A stretch of 64,000 nt of DNA, from assembly GCA_001515955.1 (NCBI GenBank), contig LOES01000136.1:52038-116037 (forward strand), given 5' to 3'. Both the position numbers and the translations under genes were made by a program. Source of the DNA: Clostridia bacterium BRH_c25. Lineage in GTDB: Bacteria > Bacillota_A > Clostridia > Lutisporales > Lutisporaceae. The notes beneath the pieces were generated by a model, which did not search any database, was not told the origin of the DNA, and saw only the letters and a program-made list of their open reading frames with translations. Below are positions 16,704-24,772 of the stretch, piece by piece; positions within the stretch are counted from its first letter, which is position 1; every line of letters starts with the position of its first letter.

Positions 16704-17526
16704 TTAGCTTAGCCTCCTTATTTTTATCTAATGCAGTCATTAACCAAGCATAGAATTTCTTGGTCAGCGGAAGCAAAACAAATATAGACATATACAAGCC
16801 TGTTGCGGTTGTCAAAACCTGACTTGCACCGGCATAAGTGATAATATCATTTGCTCTATCAGGATAAACGTTTGTCAGCGCTCCGCTGGCTGCCGCCATC
16901 ATACTGCCGCTGCCCATCCCGCTGGCCATGGCCCATGATTCAACATGGATTCCAGGAATAAGCGTGAAGATGGGAACCATCAGACCGTAAAAGAGTGTTC
17001 CAAACAACGTGCCAACTATGTATATCGTCATTACTCCGCGTCCCTCATCGGAATCAATTCCATATTTTTCTGCAATTAGTGAAACATTAGCTTCTCTACC
17101 GATTGAATGGGTCATTCCAATCAGTTCTTTTCTAAACCCTAATAAAATACCGATTGGCAGCGCCAATAAAATGGTGCCAATATGTCCAAATTCTTGCAAT
17201 GCAATAGCCAGTCCCATATTAACAAGTTTTGGCAGGGATGGTCCGATCATCATTCCTAACTTAGCTATCAGCGGAAGAACAGCTAGAAATACCATTCCTT
17301 CTGCATTAGCGCTTTGCTCAGTTTGCGTTACTTTTGTAAAATACGAAAGCATACCGAAAATCATACTATAGAGCATGGGGAAAAGAGATATTGATATCAT
17401 TGTCCCCAGAGGAATTTTTATAACCCCGATTTTTTCTGAGATTAAGACAATAACAAATACTGCTAAGAACAATCTCCAGTCTTTCAGCGCAGTTAAGACT
17501 TTGCTTTTTTCATTGTCCAATTTCAT
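16696..17526 (-). CDS. DUF3100 membrane protein, probable transporter subunit
   Basis: Protein of 276 residues, hydrophobic through most of its length with about eight membrane segments. GMMIGPSLPKLVNMGLALALQEFG-like and SWAMASGMGSGSMMAAASGAL blocks are characteristic of DUF3100, an uncharacterised integral membrane family often found beside M20 amidohydrolases. The glycine-serine-rich SGMGSGSMMAAASGA loop resembles selectivity segments of secondary carriers. An SD (GGAGG) lies just before the first ATG; a TTG two codons on is spaced better. It sits between the M20 gene upstream and a small membrane protein downstream. Inference: the pair imports the substrate of the hydrolase. Confidence 0.7.
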   Translation of the reverse strand: MKLDNEKSKVLTALKDWRLFLAVFVIVLISEKIGVIKIPLGTMISISLFPMLYSMIFGMLSYFTKVTQTEQSANAEGMVFLAVLPLIAKLGMMIGPSLPKLVNMGLAIALQEFGHIGTILLALPIGILLGFRKELIGMTHSIGREANVSLIAEKYGIDSDEGRGVMTIYIVGTLFGTLFYGLMVPIFTLIPGIHVESWAMASGMGSGSMMAAASGALTNVYPDRANDIITYAGASQVLTTATGLYMSIFVLLPLTKKFYAWLMTALDKNKEAKLNG

Positions 17527-17633
17527 TGCCTCCTTGCTTTATTTTGGATTTAATAACAGTAAATTTTCCTGCATGGCGAAGTTAAGTTTTCATGTCTTCC
17601 GTCCTCCTTCCTACCCAGTTTCTTATCATCGAA

Positions 17634-18941
17634 TTAACGAACAAAGTCCTTGACCAGTTCTTCGTAAAATAAAGAATAAAACTGAGCAGCATTAAGAATT
17701 ACCTTTTCATCAAGATCAAAAAGATTACTATGCTGTCCACCACCGATGGGAGTCCCGTGTATCACATAAATAGCTTTGCCGCCCCTATTCTGTACAGCAT
17801 TTGCCAATACAACAAAATCCTCCGAAGCATTAATTGCTACTTCAGGCACTACCTCTTCAATTTGAGGCGTTTGCATCGCGACACGGGTTCCGATCTCGAT
17901 TAATTCAGGTGAAGCTGATCCGGCGGGAGCATTAACTATGGGTTTAATTTCAAACTCCAAACCATACATTTGAGCAGCCCCGCTTATTACTTCTCGCACT
18001 CTTGCCAGCATATAATCATTTATTTCACTCGTTGCAGCCCGAATTTCCAGCCAAAAGGCAGTATAATCTGGAACCACATTAAAGGTAACTCCTCCTTCTA
18101 TTCTGCCTACATTAATCATCGCCGCTCCCAAACCATGCCTGGCAATGGCGTGGAGATTTGTCACAGCAGTGCAAGCCCCCAGCAAGGCATTTTTCCCTTG
18201 ATCGGGCCGGCCGGTAGAATGGGCTGCTTTGCCCTTATAAGTTATCTCAAACCGTGCAATCGCCAGCATATTTTTGACATTTAGTGCAATCTGGCCGATT
18301 TTTAAGAGATTGGAAGCGACATGCCCCCCAATAAGATAGTTAACGTCATCAACTATCCCTTTGGGTACCATAGCGCTAGCCCCGCACAGTTTTTCCTCAC
18401 CGGGCTGGAAAATTAATTTAATTGTACCTTTTACTTGTTCTATGTTATCTGCAAAATATTTAGCCAAGAGAAGCCCTGTCGCTGCATGTGAGTCATGACC
18501 ACACATATGGGCATAACCAAAATGTTTTGAAACAAAGCCTTCCGCATATGGCCGATGTGACGCTGCTGTTGATTCTGTTATTTCAAGTCCATCTATATCA
18601 AAGCGAAACGCTATTACAGGTCCAGCCTCTCTCCCTTTTAAAATGCCCACAACTCCGGTTAATCCATCCTTGGCTGAATGTAAATATTGCTCTTCCATAC
18701 CAAGAGCCAATGTTTTTTCATATTCTTTTTTTATTACATCAGACTCTGGTACGAACAATCTTTTTTCCGCGTCTATGATTTGGTACCCCTGCAGTATTTC
18801 ATAACCCCACCCGCTTAATTTCTCCGCGATAAAGCCGGTTGCATAAAACTCCAACCAGGCAGGTTGTGGATGTTGGTGCAACTGGCGTCTCCATTTAACT
18901 GCTTCATTATAGTTCTCTGCGTTTTCAAAAAATGTTTTCAA
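17634..18941 (-). CDS. M20 family amidohydrolase (AbgB/HipO-like)
   Basis: Protein of 435 residues, a full-length M20D peptidase. YAHMCGHDSHAATGLLLAKYF near residue 145 gives the first metal-binding cysteine/histidine set, IFQPGEEKLCGA near 185 the catalytic glutamate pair, and INASEDFVVLA and VIHGTPIGGGQHSN near 370-405 the last ligands. An inserted dimerisation domain lies between about 220 and 340. The long N-terminal segment (to 110) and two domains resemble AbgB, the p-aminobenzoyl-glutamate hydrolase subunit, but other N-acyl amino acids are possible. Translation seems to start at a TTG. The next two genes encode a probable transporter, and the next upstream gene a regulator, so a small amide-salvage module is likely. 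Confidence 0.85.
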   Translation of the reverse strand: MKTFFENAENYNEAVKWRRQLHQHPQPAWLEFYATGFIAEKLSGWGYEILQGYQIIDAEKRLFVPESDVIKKEYEKTLALGMEEQYLHSAKDGLTGVVGILKGREAGPVIAFRFDIDGLEITESTAASHRPYAEGFVSKHFGYAHMCGHDSHAATGLLLAKYFADNIEQVKGTIKLIFQPGEEKLCGASAMVPKGIVDDVNYLIGGHVASNLLKIGQIALNVKNMLAIARFEITYKGKAAHSTGRPDQGKNALLGACTAVTNLHAIARHGLGAAMINVGRIEGGVTFNVVPDYTAFWLEIRAATSEINDYMLARVREVISGAAQMYGLEFEIKPIVNAPAGSASPELIEIGTRVAMQTPQIEEVVPEVAINASEDFVVLANAVQNRGGKAIYVIHGTPIGGGQHSNLFDLDEKVILNAAQFYSLFYEELVKDFVR

Positions 18942-19253
18942 TTCTTATCTCATCCCTTCTCAGTAATTGTTCTTATTTCGGTATATTTCCCTAATTGTTC
19001 CTATATTAATTATAACTCTTTATTTTAGCTTTTCAATAGATTTTCAAAAGATTTTTATAAAAACTTGACATGTAATCCGCCAGACCGGAGCATCCAATTC
19101 CCAGCGCCACTTTTTTTGCGCATTAAACGAAGAGAGACTTATACAACAATGAGAGGGGCTATGCCTAAACTATACTTCTTGTTTAGGCGTAGCCCCCCCT
19201 AGCTTTCAAAACAGCTTAATTATTATACAATGTATAAATGTAACTGACAAAAT
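18942..19253. other. Intergenic region with a 16-bp hairpin
   Basis: GGGGCTATGCCTAAAC and GTTTAGGCGTAGCCCC (about 19154-19194) form a 16-bp stem with one wobble pair. It lies just downstream of the regulator gene and is placed like its terminator, although the T-tract is weak. Nothing else was recognised here beyond the promoter area of the M20 gene. Confidence 0.5.
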
Positions 19254-20549
19254 TTAATTTATAAATCGATATACCTTCCCCGGTCTTCCGCTCACCCCAG
19301 AAGATTCTTCTCCTACACACTCTATTAGACCAGCCTTTAGCAAGCCCGATACAATACGCCGAACATTTCGGTCTGTAACCCCCATCTGGTCAGCTAAATT
19401 AGAAACCGAAAATGTCTCCCATCCCATTTGCCGTATAATGGCCTTCATTTTATTATAGGTTCGTACTCCAACATTAGCCTGGTGCAAACAATCATTCAGT
19501 TTTTCATCGCCCGAGTAAAAACTATAGGATAACTCCTCTTGTTCTCCTAAAGGTTCAACAATCTCCCCTTGATCCCGTATTATTACAATCCCATTTTTGC
19601 TTCTCGCGTGATTAATGGCTTTATTGGCGTTAATCTGGGCTAAAAACACCGTCTCGCCAAAGCCTATGCCCACTATGACAGGTATATTCAAATCAAGAGA
19701 GATCTTCTCTATCGCATTTCTTAATATAGTAATATTGTTCTCAATATTTCCACGTGAACCGAATATCTCATATCGGCCGTTGCCTTTATCCACAAGGTAT
19801 CCGTTTATATGCTGGCAATAGGTCAATAAAGAGTGTTTTATTTTTAGTTCCAACAACTGCAGTTTATACGGAGTTTTGGCCCCTTCAACAACTTGCTCGT
19901 AATGACAAATTTCGATGATTTGCAGGCCTAGTTGGGCATTTTTAAAGTATGAACTCTTTATTTTCTCAATGAGTAATTCCACCGACAGTTGAATTTCCAT
20001 TTGGGTGGCCCTAATGCTGTATACAGGGACACCCGCTTTCTTTAAAGATTGATAAACAAACGGCACCGTAGTAACAGCACATTGCACAGCTTTATCTTTC
20101 CAAAGGCGCAGATGAAACTGAATCAATTCCTCTTCGTCAAAAGGAACACTGTACTGTTTAATAACCATTTTGTTTTTTGGAATGCCTATTTCATTAAGCA
20201 TTTCATCAATGTTGGCAGCTTCCTCCACAAAGTCAATGGAAATATCATCCAAAAATATTTTATGATGATAAGCAACTTGTAGAATACTCCTAAGAAGACC
20301 CGCCTCTGTAATACGGCAATAAACCAACTTATCATCCGACTTTAAGTGCCATTTGGCAAAATAAAACACCAGTGGACCTGAAAGCAACCATCCATCTACA
20401 GTCGATTGGTTTTTATCCAAAATTTCATTAACTTCGTCAAATCTTTCGAACACAAAAGGAAGAAAATCAATATCGTCGTCAAATCCCCGGGTAACCGAGA
20501 GAATTCTTTCAAGAGACCATTCTGGGGCGATTATGCCAATTTTAAACAC
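19254..20549 (-). CDS. Regulator with GGDEF-like middle and C-terminal HTH
   Basis: 431 residues from a GTG at 20549, chosen because ACGGAGG stands seven bases upstream. The N-terminal 180 residues look like a ligand-sensing alpha-beta domain (FKIGIIAPEWSLERIL). Residues about 215-340 resemble a degenerate GGDEF/GTP-cyclohydrolase-III fold: GNGRYEIFGSRG, a run of beta-alpha units, and VIVGIGFGETVFLAQINANKAINHA, which is the pattern of PucR/CdaR-type middle domains. The C-terminal 80 residues hold a winged helix (FSVSNLADQMGVTDRNVRRIVSGLLKAGLI). It is not a standard IclR or LysR protein. Being next to the M20/DUF3100 genes on the same strand, it probably controls them in response to their substrate. 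Confidence 0.6.
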   Translation of the reverse strand: MFKIGIIAPEWSLERILSVTRGFDDDIDFLPFVFERFDEVNEILDKNQSTVDGWLLSGPLVFYFAKWHLKSDDKLVYCRITEAGLLRSILQVAYHHKIFLDDISIDFVEEAANIDEMLNEIGIPKNKMVIKQYSVPFDEEELIQFHLRLWKDKAVQCAVTTVPFVYQSLKKAGVPVYSIRATQMEIQLSVELLIEKIKSSYFKNAQLGLQIIEICHYEQVVEGAKTPYKLQLLELKIKHSLLTYCQHINGYLVDKGNGRYEIFGSRGNIENNITILRNAIEKISLDLNIPVIVGIGFGETVFLAQINANKAINHARSKNGIVIIRDQGEIVEPLGEQEELSYSFYSGDEKLNDCLHQANVGVRTYNKMKAIIRQMGWETFSVSNLADQMGVTDRNVRRIVSGLLKAGLIECVGEESSGVSGRPGKVYRFIN

Positions 20550-20644
20550 TGATATACCTCCGTACTTAATCTTCTTCTTAAAATATACTACCATTTTATA
20601 TGAAATTGTCAATTTGGGTTAATCTTTTTATATTTTTAATTAGT

Positions 20645-20687
20645 GTTTTGCACTAAACATCTTACATTGAATTCAGATGTGCGAAAC
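20645..20687. repeat. Short copy of the GTTTCGCAC element
   Basis: GTTTTGCAC (20645-20653) pairs with GTGCGAAAC (20679-20687). The left end with TGCACTAAA and TTACAT resembles the start of the larger element at 14650. It lies between the regulator and the DUF89 gene. Confidence 0.45.
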
Positions 20688-20751
20688 ATATAGCAGTCTG
20701 CTTTGAAGACAAGGAAAGATTGTCCCCTTGTCTCTAATTAAGAAATTTTTT

Positions 20752-21612
20752 CTAGTAACTTGTAAGCACATAGTCCATCCGTTTACACCCAATAACAGAA
20801 ACAACTGAGCTGCATTTTGCCCGCAATAGATAAAATATAGTCTTATCCTTAATATCACTCAATGTTTCAAAATTCGCCTGCCCTTTACTTATAATAAGAT
20901 CTGCCTCACTAAATGCACTCTTAAATGCGCTTGAGCAGTCTTTCAATATCGTTCCTTGTGCGGAATGCCCATTGTCAATAACTTTTACCAAGTCTGCAAC
21001 ACCTGTAATTATTGCGTCGTGCATAGTTGCATCATTAACTATCGGACCTCCCTTTACCACGTAAGTAACCTTGTTCAATGGAAGATTCTCTAATAGAAAT
21101 TTATCAAATATGATTTCACCGGAATTGTCCGCAATATACATAATATTCTTTGACTTATCTATTGCTTCTCGCAATGCATTTGTTCCGGTGCCAAAAATAT
21201 CATGTCTGATACTATCCTCAACCGACTTAACAATATCTGAATGTCCCAGCTTTAGTCCAACTGAAAAATCTATAATATTCCCTGCAATAGCGAGCCTACA
21301 AGCCATATCGAAGCAATCTTCAGCCTTATCCAGCCATTTTTCCTCAATAATTTTTTCATAAATCTCTTTAGCAATTTCATTGTACTGTTCCTTCAGCCTT
21401 GTATACGGATCATCAATACCAGTAATATTCTTAGCATGTTGATGCATCCTAAAAGCTATTTCAGGCGCTGTTTCATTGAAGTCCATTTCTCCTAATTCTT
21501 TCAAAGACTTTTTTATTATTTCTTCTTGCATTGTTATATTGCTTGTCGCTTCTTCAGCTATTTCAACTGCTTGTCTAGCAAGACAATAAATGCACTCACG
21601 TGATATTTTCAT
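20752..21612 (-). CDS. DUF89 (ARMT1-like) family protein
   Basis: Protein of 286 residues, close to the usual length. It begins MKISRECIYCLARQAVE with the conserved N-terminal CxxC, and shows the family core: NIMYIADNSGEIIFDKFLLENL with the metal-binding DNxGE, YVVKGGPIVNDATMHDA, and FSEADLIISKGQANFETLSD. DUF89 proteins are metal-dependent phosphatases proposed to remove damaged or surplus sugar phosphates. It should be cytoplasmic. AAGGAGAC precedes the ATG. Its first 51 codons and leader are duplicated at 11689-11934. Confidence 0.88.
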   Translation of the reverse strand: MKISRECIYCLARQAVEIAEEATSNITMQEEIIKKSLKELGEMDFNETAPEIAFRMHQHAKNITGIDDPYTRLKEQYNEIAKEIYEKIIEEKWLDKAEDCFDMACRLAIAGNIIDFSVGLKLGHSDIVKSVEDSIRHDIFGTGTNALREAIDKSKNIMYIADNSGEIIFDKFLLENLPLNKVTYVVKGGPIVNDATMHDAIITGVADLVKVIDNGHSAQGTILKDCSSAFKSAFSEADLIISKGQANFETLSDIKDKTIFYLLRAKCSSVVSVIGCKRMDYVLTSY

Positions 21613-21669
21613 ATAATTGTCTCCTTAAGAGTAATATCTTAGTCTACCAAAGTGGCATATTCATAATTA

Positions 21670-21723
21670 TACCATTACAAAAAACATCTGCTATGGAAAT
21701 ATTACCATAGCAGGTGTTTTGTT
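21670..21723. terminator. Bidirectional hairpin
   Basis: ACATCTGCTATGG pairs with CCATAGCAGGTGT around an 8-nt loop, with T-rich ends on both strands. It separates the small membrane gene from the DUF89 gene. Confidence 0.7.
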
Positions 21724-21753
21724 TCAATCATATCCCTGTCCTTTTCCTCAGCA

Positions 21754-21933
21754 CTAATGCTTATGCTTCGCAAGCATTTCAATGTCAAATATAAGACTCC
21801 TCAGATCCATCTGCTTTTTCTCAAGCCATTTCCGCCGGTACTCGTAAAGCAGAGCAATGGACAGAATGAATAACTGTACTGCTATGAAAACAAGTCCCTC
21901 CCTAATGGTGCCAAACCTAAAAATATCATGCAT
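21754..21933 (-). CDS. 59-residue single-pass membrane protein
   Basis: A short frame from an ATG at 21933, with a canonical SD (AAGGAGG) eight bases upstream, to a TAG at 21754. The product begins MHDIFRFGTIREG, has a hydrophobic segment of about 17 residues (14-30), then a basic-acidic helix with YEYRRKWLEKKQMDL, and ends AKHKH. The topology is probably N-out or short-in with a cytoplasmic helix. Family not recognised. It lies next to the structured RNA at 22151, on the opposite strand, with two inverted repeats between. The SD and amphipathic tail support a real gene. Confidence 0.6.
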   Translation of the reverse strand: MHDIFRFGTIREGLVFIAVQLFILSIALLYEYRRKWLEKKQMDLRSLIFDIEMLAKHKH

Positions 21934-21955
21934 GCCCTATACCTCCTTGCCTCAT

Positions 21956-22058
21956 ATATTTCCCCTCCTTATCTTCTTAGGAGGGGAAATTGAAAAAGTG
22001 CATATGCAGGTTTTATCCCACACATGCACTTTATGTTATCATTCAGAAGCCAAGGCAT
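21956..22058. repeat. Two inverted repeats between small gene and sRNA
   Basis: TTTCCCCTCCT pairs with AGGAGGGGAAA (about 21958-21990), and AGTGCAT pairs with ATGCACT (about 21997-22031). The first contains an AGGAGG sequence inside a stem. They may belong to the leader of the small membrane protein gene on the minus strand. Confidence 0.4.
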
Positions 22059-22116
22059 CCTTTCCTTGCACAATGCAATGCAAACACATTGTAACATCAA
22101 TGCAATGGAACGGTCC

Positions 22117-22145
22117 TTGAAATAACTGTAAAAATAGACTATAAT
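22117..22145 (+). promoter_or_regulatory. Sigma-A promoter of the structured RNA
   Basis: TTGAAA (22117-22122) and TATAAT (22140-22145) are exactly 17 bp apart. The expected start, six to seven bases downstream, is the first base pair of the closing stem of the RNA at 22151. Confidence 0.8.
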
Positions 22146-22150
22146 AACAT

Positions 22151-22247
22151 AAGGTTGCTGTGGCAGCGAAAGCTGCGTTTGTGGGTGCTACAACACCTGC
22201 ATGAGCCTGTAAGTGCTCCAACACTTACAGGTCACGGCGACCTTTTT
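22151..22247 (+). ncRNA. Structured small RNA with four-way junction, class not recognised
   Basis: A closing stem P1 pairs 22151-22162 with 22233-22244 (12 bp, two G-U pairs). Inside are three hairpins: P2 GCAGC-GAAA-GCTGC with a GNRA tetraloop (22163-22176); P3 (22181-22200), 7 bp with loop CTACAA; P4 (22206-22231), a perfect 10 bp with loop CTCCAA. P3 and P4 share the apex GTG-CTMCAA-CAC. Junction linkers are 0, 4, 5 and 1 nt. Five Ts (22243-22247) end the stem, so P1 doubles as terminator. A consensus promoter sits just upstream, no gene follows on this strand, and there is no coding frame. The loop CTCC could pair with SD sequences. It is not a tRNA and matches no riboswitch class I know. 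Confidence 0.7.
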
Positions 22248-22360
22248 CAAATTTCCCCTACAATTATTATAGCCTTATGATTGCCAATGTGCAACAATTT
22301 TGTATTATTTTGTTTGTTGTATAAATTGAAATTGAAATGTAGCAGTATTACACTTGCTCA

Positions 22361-23266
22361 TTAAGAGTTACAGTTCGCATTCGTCAAGCAAAACACTCCC
22401 GAATAAGGATGATCATCGCTTGGTGGGGCGACTTTTTTTAACAAACCGGATTTCACCATTTTTTGCAACCTAAGATATAGCCACGCATCGCTGACGCCGG
22501 GTATTTGATTGAGCGCTTTACCGAGTACCCGCGCGGCAACAAATTCGCTCTCCGGCATATTCGCTATAAGCAGAAAGTCATAAAAATCTTCCGACACGCT
22601 CATAACTTTTCCATTGATCACAGTGCGAAGCGGAGCGTTTTCACGAACAAGATCATTCCATAGGTCTGCATAGAATCCTTTGCAAAAAATGCTGATTTGC
22701 TTTTCATTGGCGGCCAAGTCACCGAATTCCTCCGGCGGTATTTCACCCGTGCTGCGATATTGCGTGATAGCATTGCCGCTTTCCTGTATCACAGGCGTAA
22801 AAACAACGGAAAGGGGTACTTCTGTGCAACGGAGCAGGTCACATATAAAATATAGTCCGCACAGTTCAGCCGGATCATAGCTACCTGCCCACACTCGGAC
22901 AGACTCATGGGTGTTTGCGGCTTCCGTCAGACGAGAAAGCGTTCGTCCGTTGCTGTTTGCCATTTCTTCTGCAACGCCATCATACCTTCCATACAGCATC
23001 TGAAGTACCGAAAGACGGTCGCCAATGTTATCTGATAACTCGCCAATATCTAAAGCCAACGTCAAGGGAAAAACATCTTTTGGACTGCCTTCTAAGTTAG
23101 AACCAGTCCAAATGCGCGGCTGCAAGGCGTTACACCGTTCTTCAGGCGTTCCACCGATTATAGCTATCGCTCCCTGCAGCTTCTCGCCATTCTTCATAGA
23201 TTTTGCAAATTTCAAAGCCCCGGCAGGGCTTTCACCAAATGTAAGCTTTTGGTGCCAGTCTGTCAA
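22361..23266 (-). CDS. DUF1835 protein with C-terminal DUF3658-like region
   Basis: Protein of 301 residues. LTFGESPAGALKFAKS at the front is the DUF1835 signature, and the remainder, with VRVWAGSYDPAELCGLYFICDLL and the late VSDAWLYLRLQKMVKSGLL, follows the DUF1835-DUF3658 layout found in Firmicutes. Function unknown; cytoplasmic. The apparent start is a TTG without a clear SD, so the true start may differ by a few codons. A 24-bp palindrome lies about 110 bp upstream. No operon partners. Confidence 0.75.
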   Translation of the reverse strand: MTDWHQKLTFGESPAGALKFAKSMKNGEKLQGAIAIIGGTPEERCNALQPRIWTGSNLEGSPKDVFPLTLALDIGELSDNIGDRLSVLQMLYGRYDGVAEEMANSNGRTLSRLTEAANTHESVRVWAGSYDPAELCGLYFICDLLRCTEVPLSVVFTPVIQESGNAITQYRSTGEIPPEEFGDLAANEKQISIFCKGFYADLWNDLVRENAPLRTVINGKVMSVSEDFYDFLLIANMPESEFVAARVLGKALNQIPGVSDAWLYLRLQKMVKSGLLKKVAPPSDDHPYSGVFCLTNANCNS

Positions 23267-23375
23267 CTTGTCAACTTATTCGCCTTTTTTAATCAGAATA
23301 CTTACCAATAACTAAACGGTCAAAAATCATTGATATCCATTGATTCTGTTTTGTTTTGTCAGTTTTGTCTTTACT

Positions 23376-23399
23376 TATGATACGGTTCACCGTATCATA
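23376..23399. promoter_or_regulatory. Perfect 24-bp palindrome, likely repressor operator
   Basis: TATGATACGGT-TC-ACCGTATCATA is fully self-complementary apart from the two central bases. The form is that of a TetR- or MerR-type operator. No regulator gene is adjacent; it could control the DUF1835 gene. Confidence 0.5.
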
Positions 23400-23515
23400 T
23401 TCTAAACTTTAATAAAAAAACACAATAGGCTATAATCTTTGCTATACTCATGAAAAAAGCAAGTCTCTCGATCCTAATGTACCATTAGCCATCGAATAGG
23501 TGCACACTAAAAAGA

Positions 23516-23580
23516 AATGGTGAGCACCGTTCCCTATGTTTGTTATTTTGGGGAGGGCGATTCGTGAATCGCCCCTACGT
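23516..23580. repeat. REP-like bipartite repeat
   Basis: A worn copy of a GGTGAGCACCGTTCC hairpin is followed 20 bp on by the perfect hairpin GGGCGATTC-GT-GAATCGCCC (23555-23574) and CCTAC. The same two-part arrangement is at 29670-29730. The remainder of 23267-23753 holds no gene I can support. Confidence 0.6.
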
Positions 23581-23753
23581 CTTATATGCCCACAATTTCA
23601 TGCGCATATCTATACCATTCCTACCTTTAATGCTTCACTTATGATAATCCTGTTATTATGCCAGGTACAGAGAATAAGAGGTTATTGCGAAGTGAAGCAA
23701 AAAATACAAAAGACAGCAACTTGTGCTGCCTTTGTATATATGAATTCACTGCA

Positions 23754-24626
23754 TCACTTCTTCAAAACCGGTATCCATATTTCACTTCTGAATGTTGGTG
23801 AAGTTGTATCCTTTTGCTCATTCCACAAAATTTCCGGGCCTTCTGTCTGTTCGTAGTTTGAGGATGGGAACCATTCGGAATAGATGCGTCCCCAGACATT
23901 TTGCAGTGTGTCGGGGAATGGTCCGACTGCTTCGAATACCGCCCAGGTTGAGGCTTGAACTTCTAGCTGTGTCAGGTTATCGGGGCATTCCTTGGTGGTT
24001 GCCACACCTATATAGTGATCAAGCTCACCTTTTTCCTCCATTCGGCCTTCGGAAAAATTCGTAGATGCTTGAATCAGTCCCAACGGCTCGACATCGGAAA
24101 GTGCTTTGAGGTTATTTATCAACTCTTCATTTAGAGTTCCCCACATAGCTGCAATCTCCGGATTAACTCCATTGAATTGTATTGGAACTCTTTTCTTGAT
24201 ACCAACTATGTGGAATGCTTCTTTTTCTTCAATTCTATAGTTCATTTCGCTTCCTCCTTTAATTGATAGCTGAAAGATCATTCGTGGATAGGCTTTTAGT
24301 GACTGACCGTTGCTTCTGGCTTCTGACGGTGTTATTCCATGCAAGCTTTGAAAAGCTCTTGTAAAAGAATCCGGTGAGCTGTATCCGTATTTAACCGCAA
24401 CGTCAATTATCCTTGTGCTGCTGTTATTAAGCTCAAAAGCTGCAAGAGTAAGCCGTCTGCGGCGGATGTACTCCGACAGCGTAACGCCTGCAAGGAAAGA
24501 AAACATCCTTTTAAAATGATATTCCGAGCAAAAAGCCAGTCTGGCTACTTCTTTAAAGTCAATCTCATCAGTAAGGTTTTCTTCAATATAATTTAGCGCG
24601 CCATTCATTTCTTCAAGCAAATCCAT
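23754..24626 (-). CDS. AraC family regulator with GyrI-like effector domain
   Basis: Protein of 290 residues. Residues 5-105 form a double helix-turn-helix of AraC/XylS type ([21 protein letters not shown], then [33 protein letters not shown]). Residues about 130-290 are a GyrI-like/effector-binding domain: [72 protein letters not shown]. Proteins of this build (Rob/BltR-like) sense small hydrophobic or drug-like ligands. GAGGAGG precedes the ATG. No efflux gene is directly linked. Targets unknown. Confidence 0.9.
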   Translation of the reverse strand: MDLLEEMNGALNYIEENLTDEIDFKEVARLAFCSEYHFKRMFSFLAGVTLSEYIRRRRLTLAAFELNNSSTRIIDVAVKYGYSSPDSFTRAFQSLHGITPSEARSNGQSLKAYPRMIFQLSIKGGSEMNYRIEEKEAFHIVGIKKRVPIQFNGVNPEIAAMWGTLNEELINNLKALSDVEPLGLIQASTNFSEGRMEEKGELDHYIGVATTKECPDNLTQLEVQASTWAVFEAVGPFPDTLQNVWGRIYSEWFPSSNYEQTEGPEILWNEQKDTTSPTFRSEIWIPVLKK

Positions 24627-24772
24627 CTAAATAACCCTCCTCTCACCAATAGAATAGCAGAAGCTGAATGTATCCATCCGACATTTCGTGCACAATTATG
24701 CAGCATTGATTCCTGATAACGGCTTAAATCAAAAAGAAACCGTCCCTATTGCTTTTACAAAGGCTGTGGAAA

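Noticed and set aside
22151..22247. tRNA-like or riboswitch identity for the structured RNA
   Set aside because: No anticodon arm, T-loop or CCA-like end, and no gene downstream on the same strand for a riboswitch to control.
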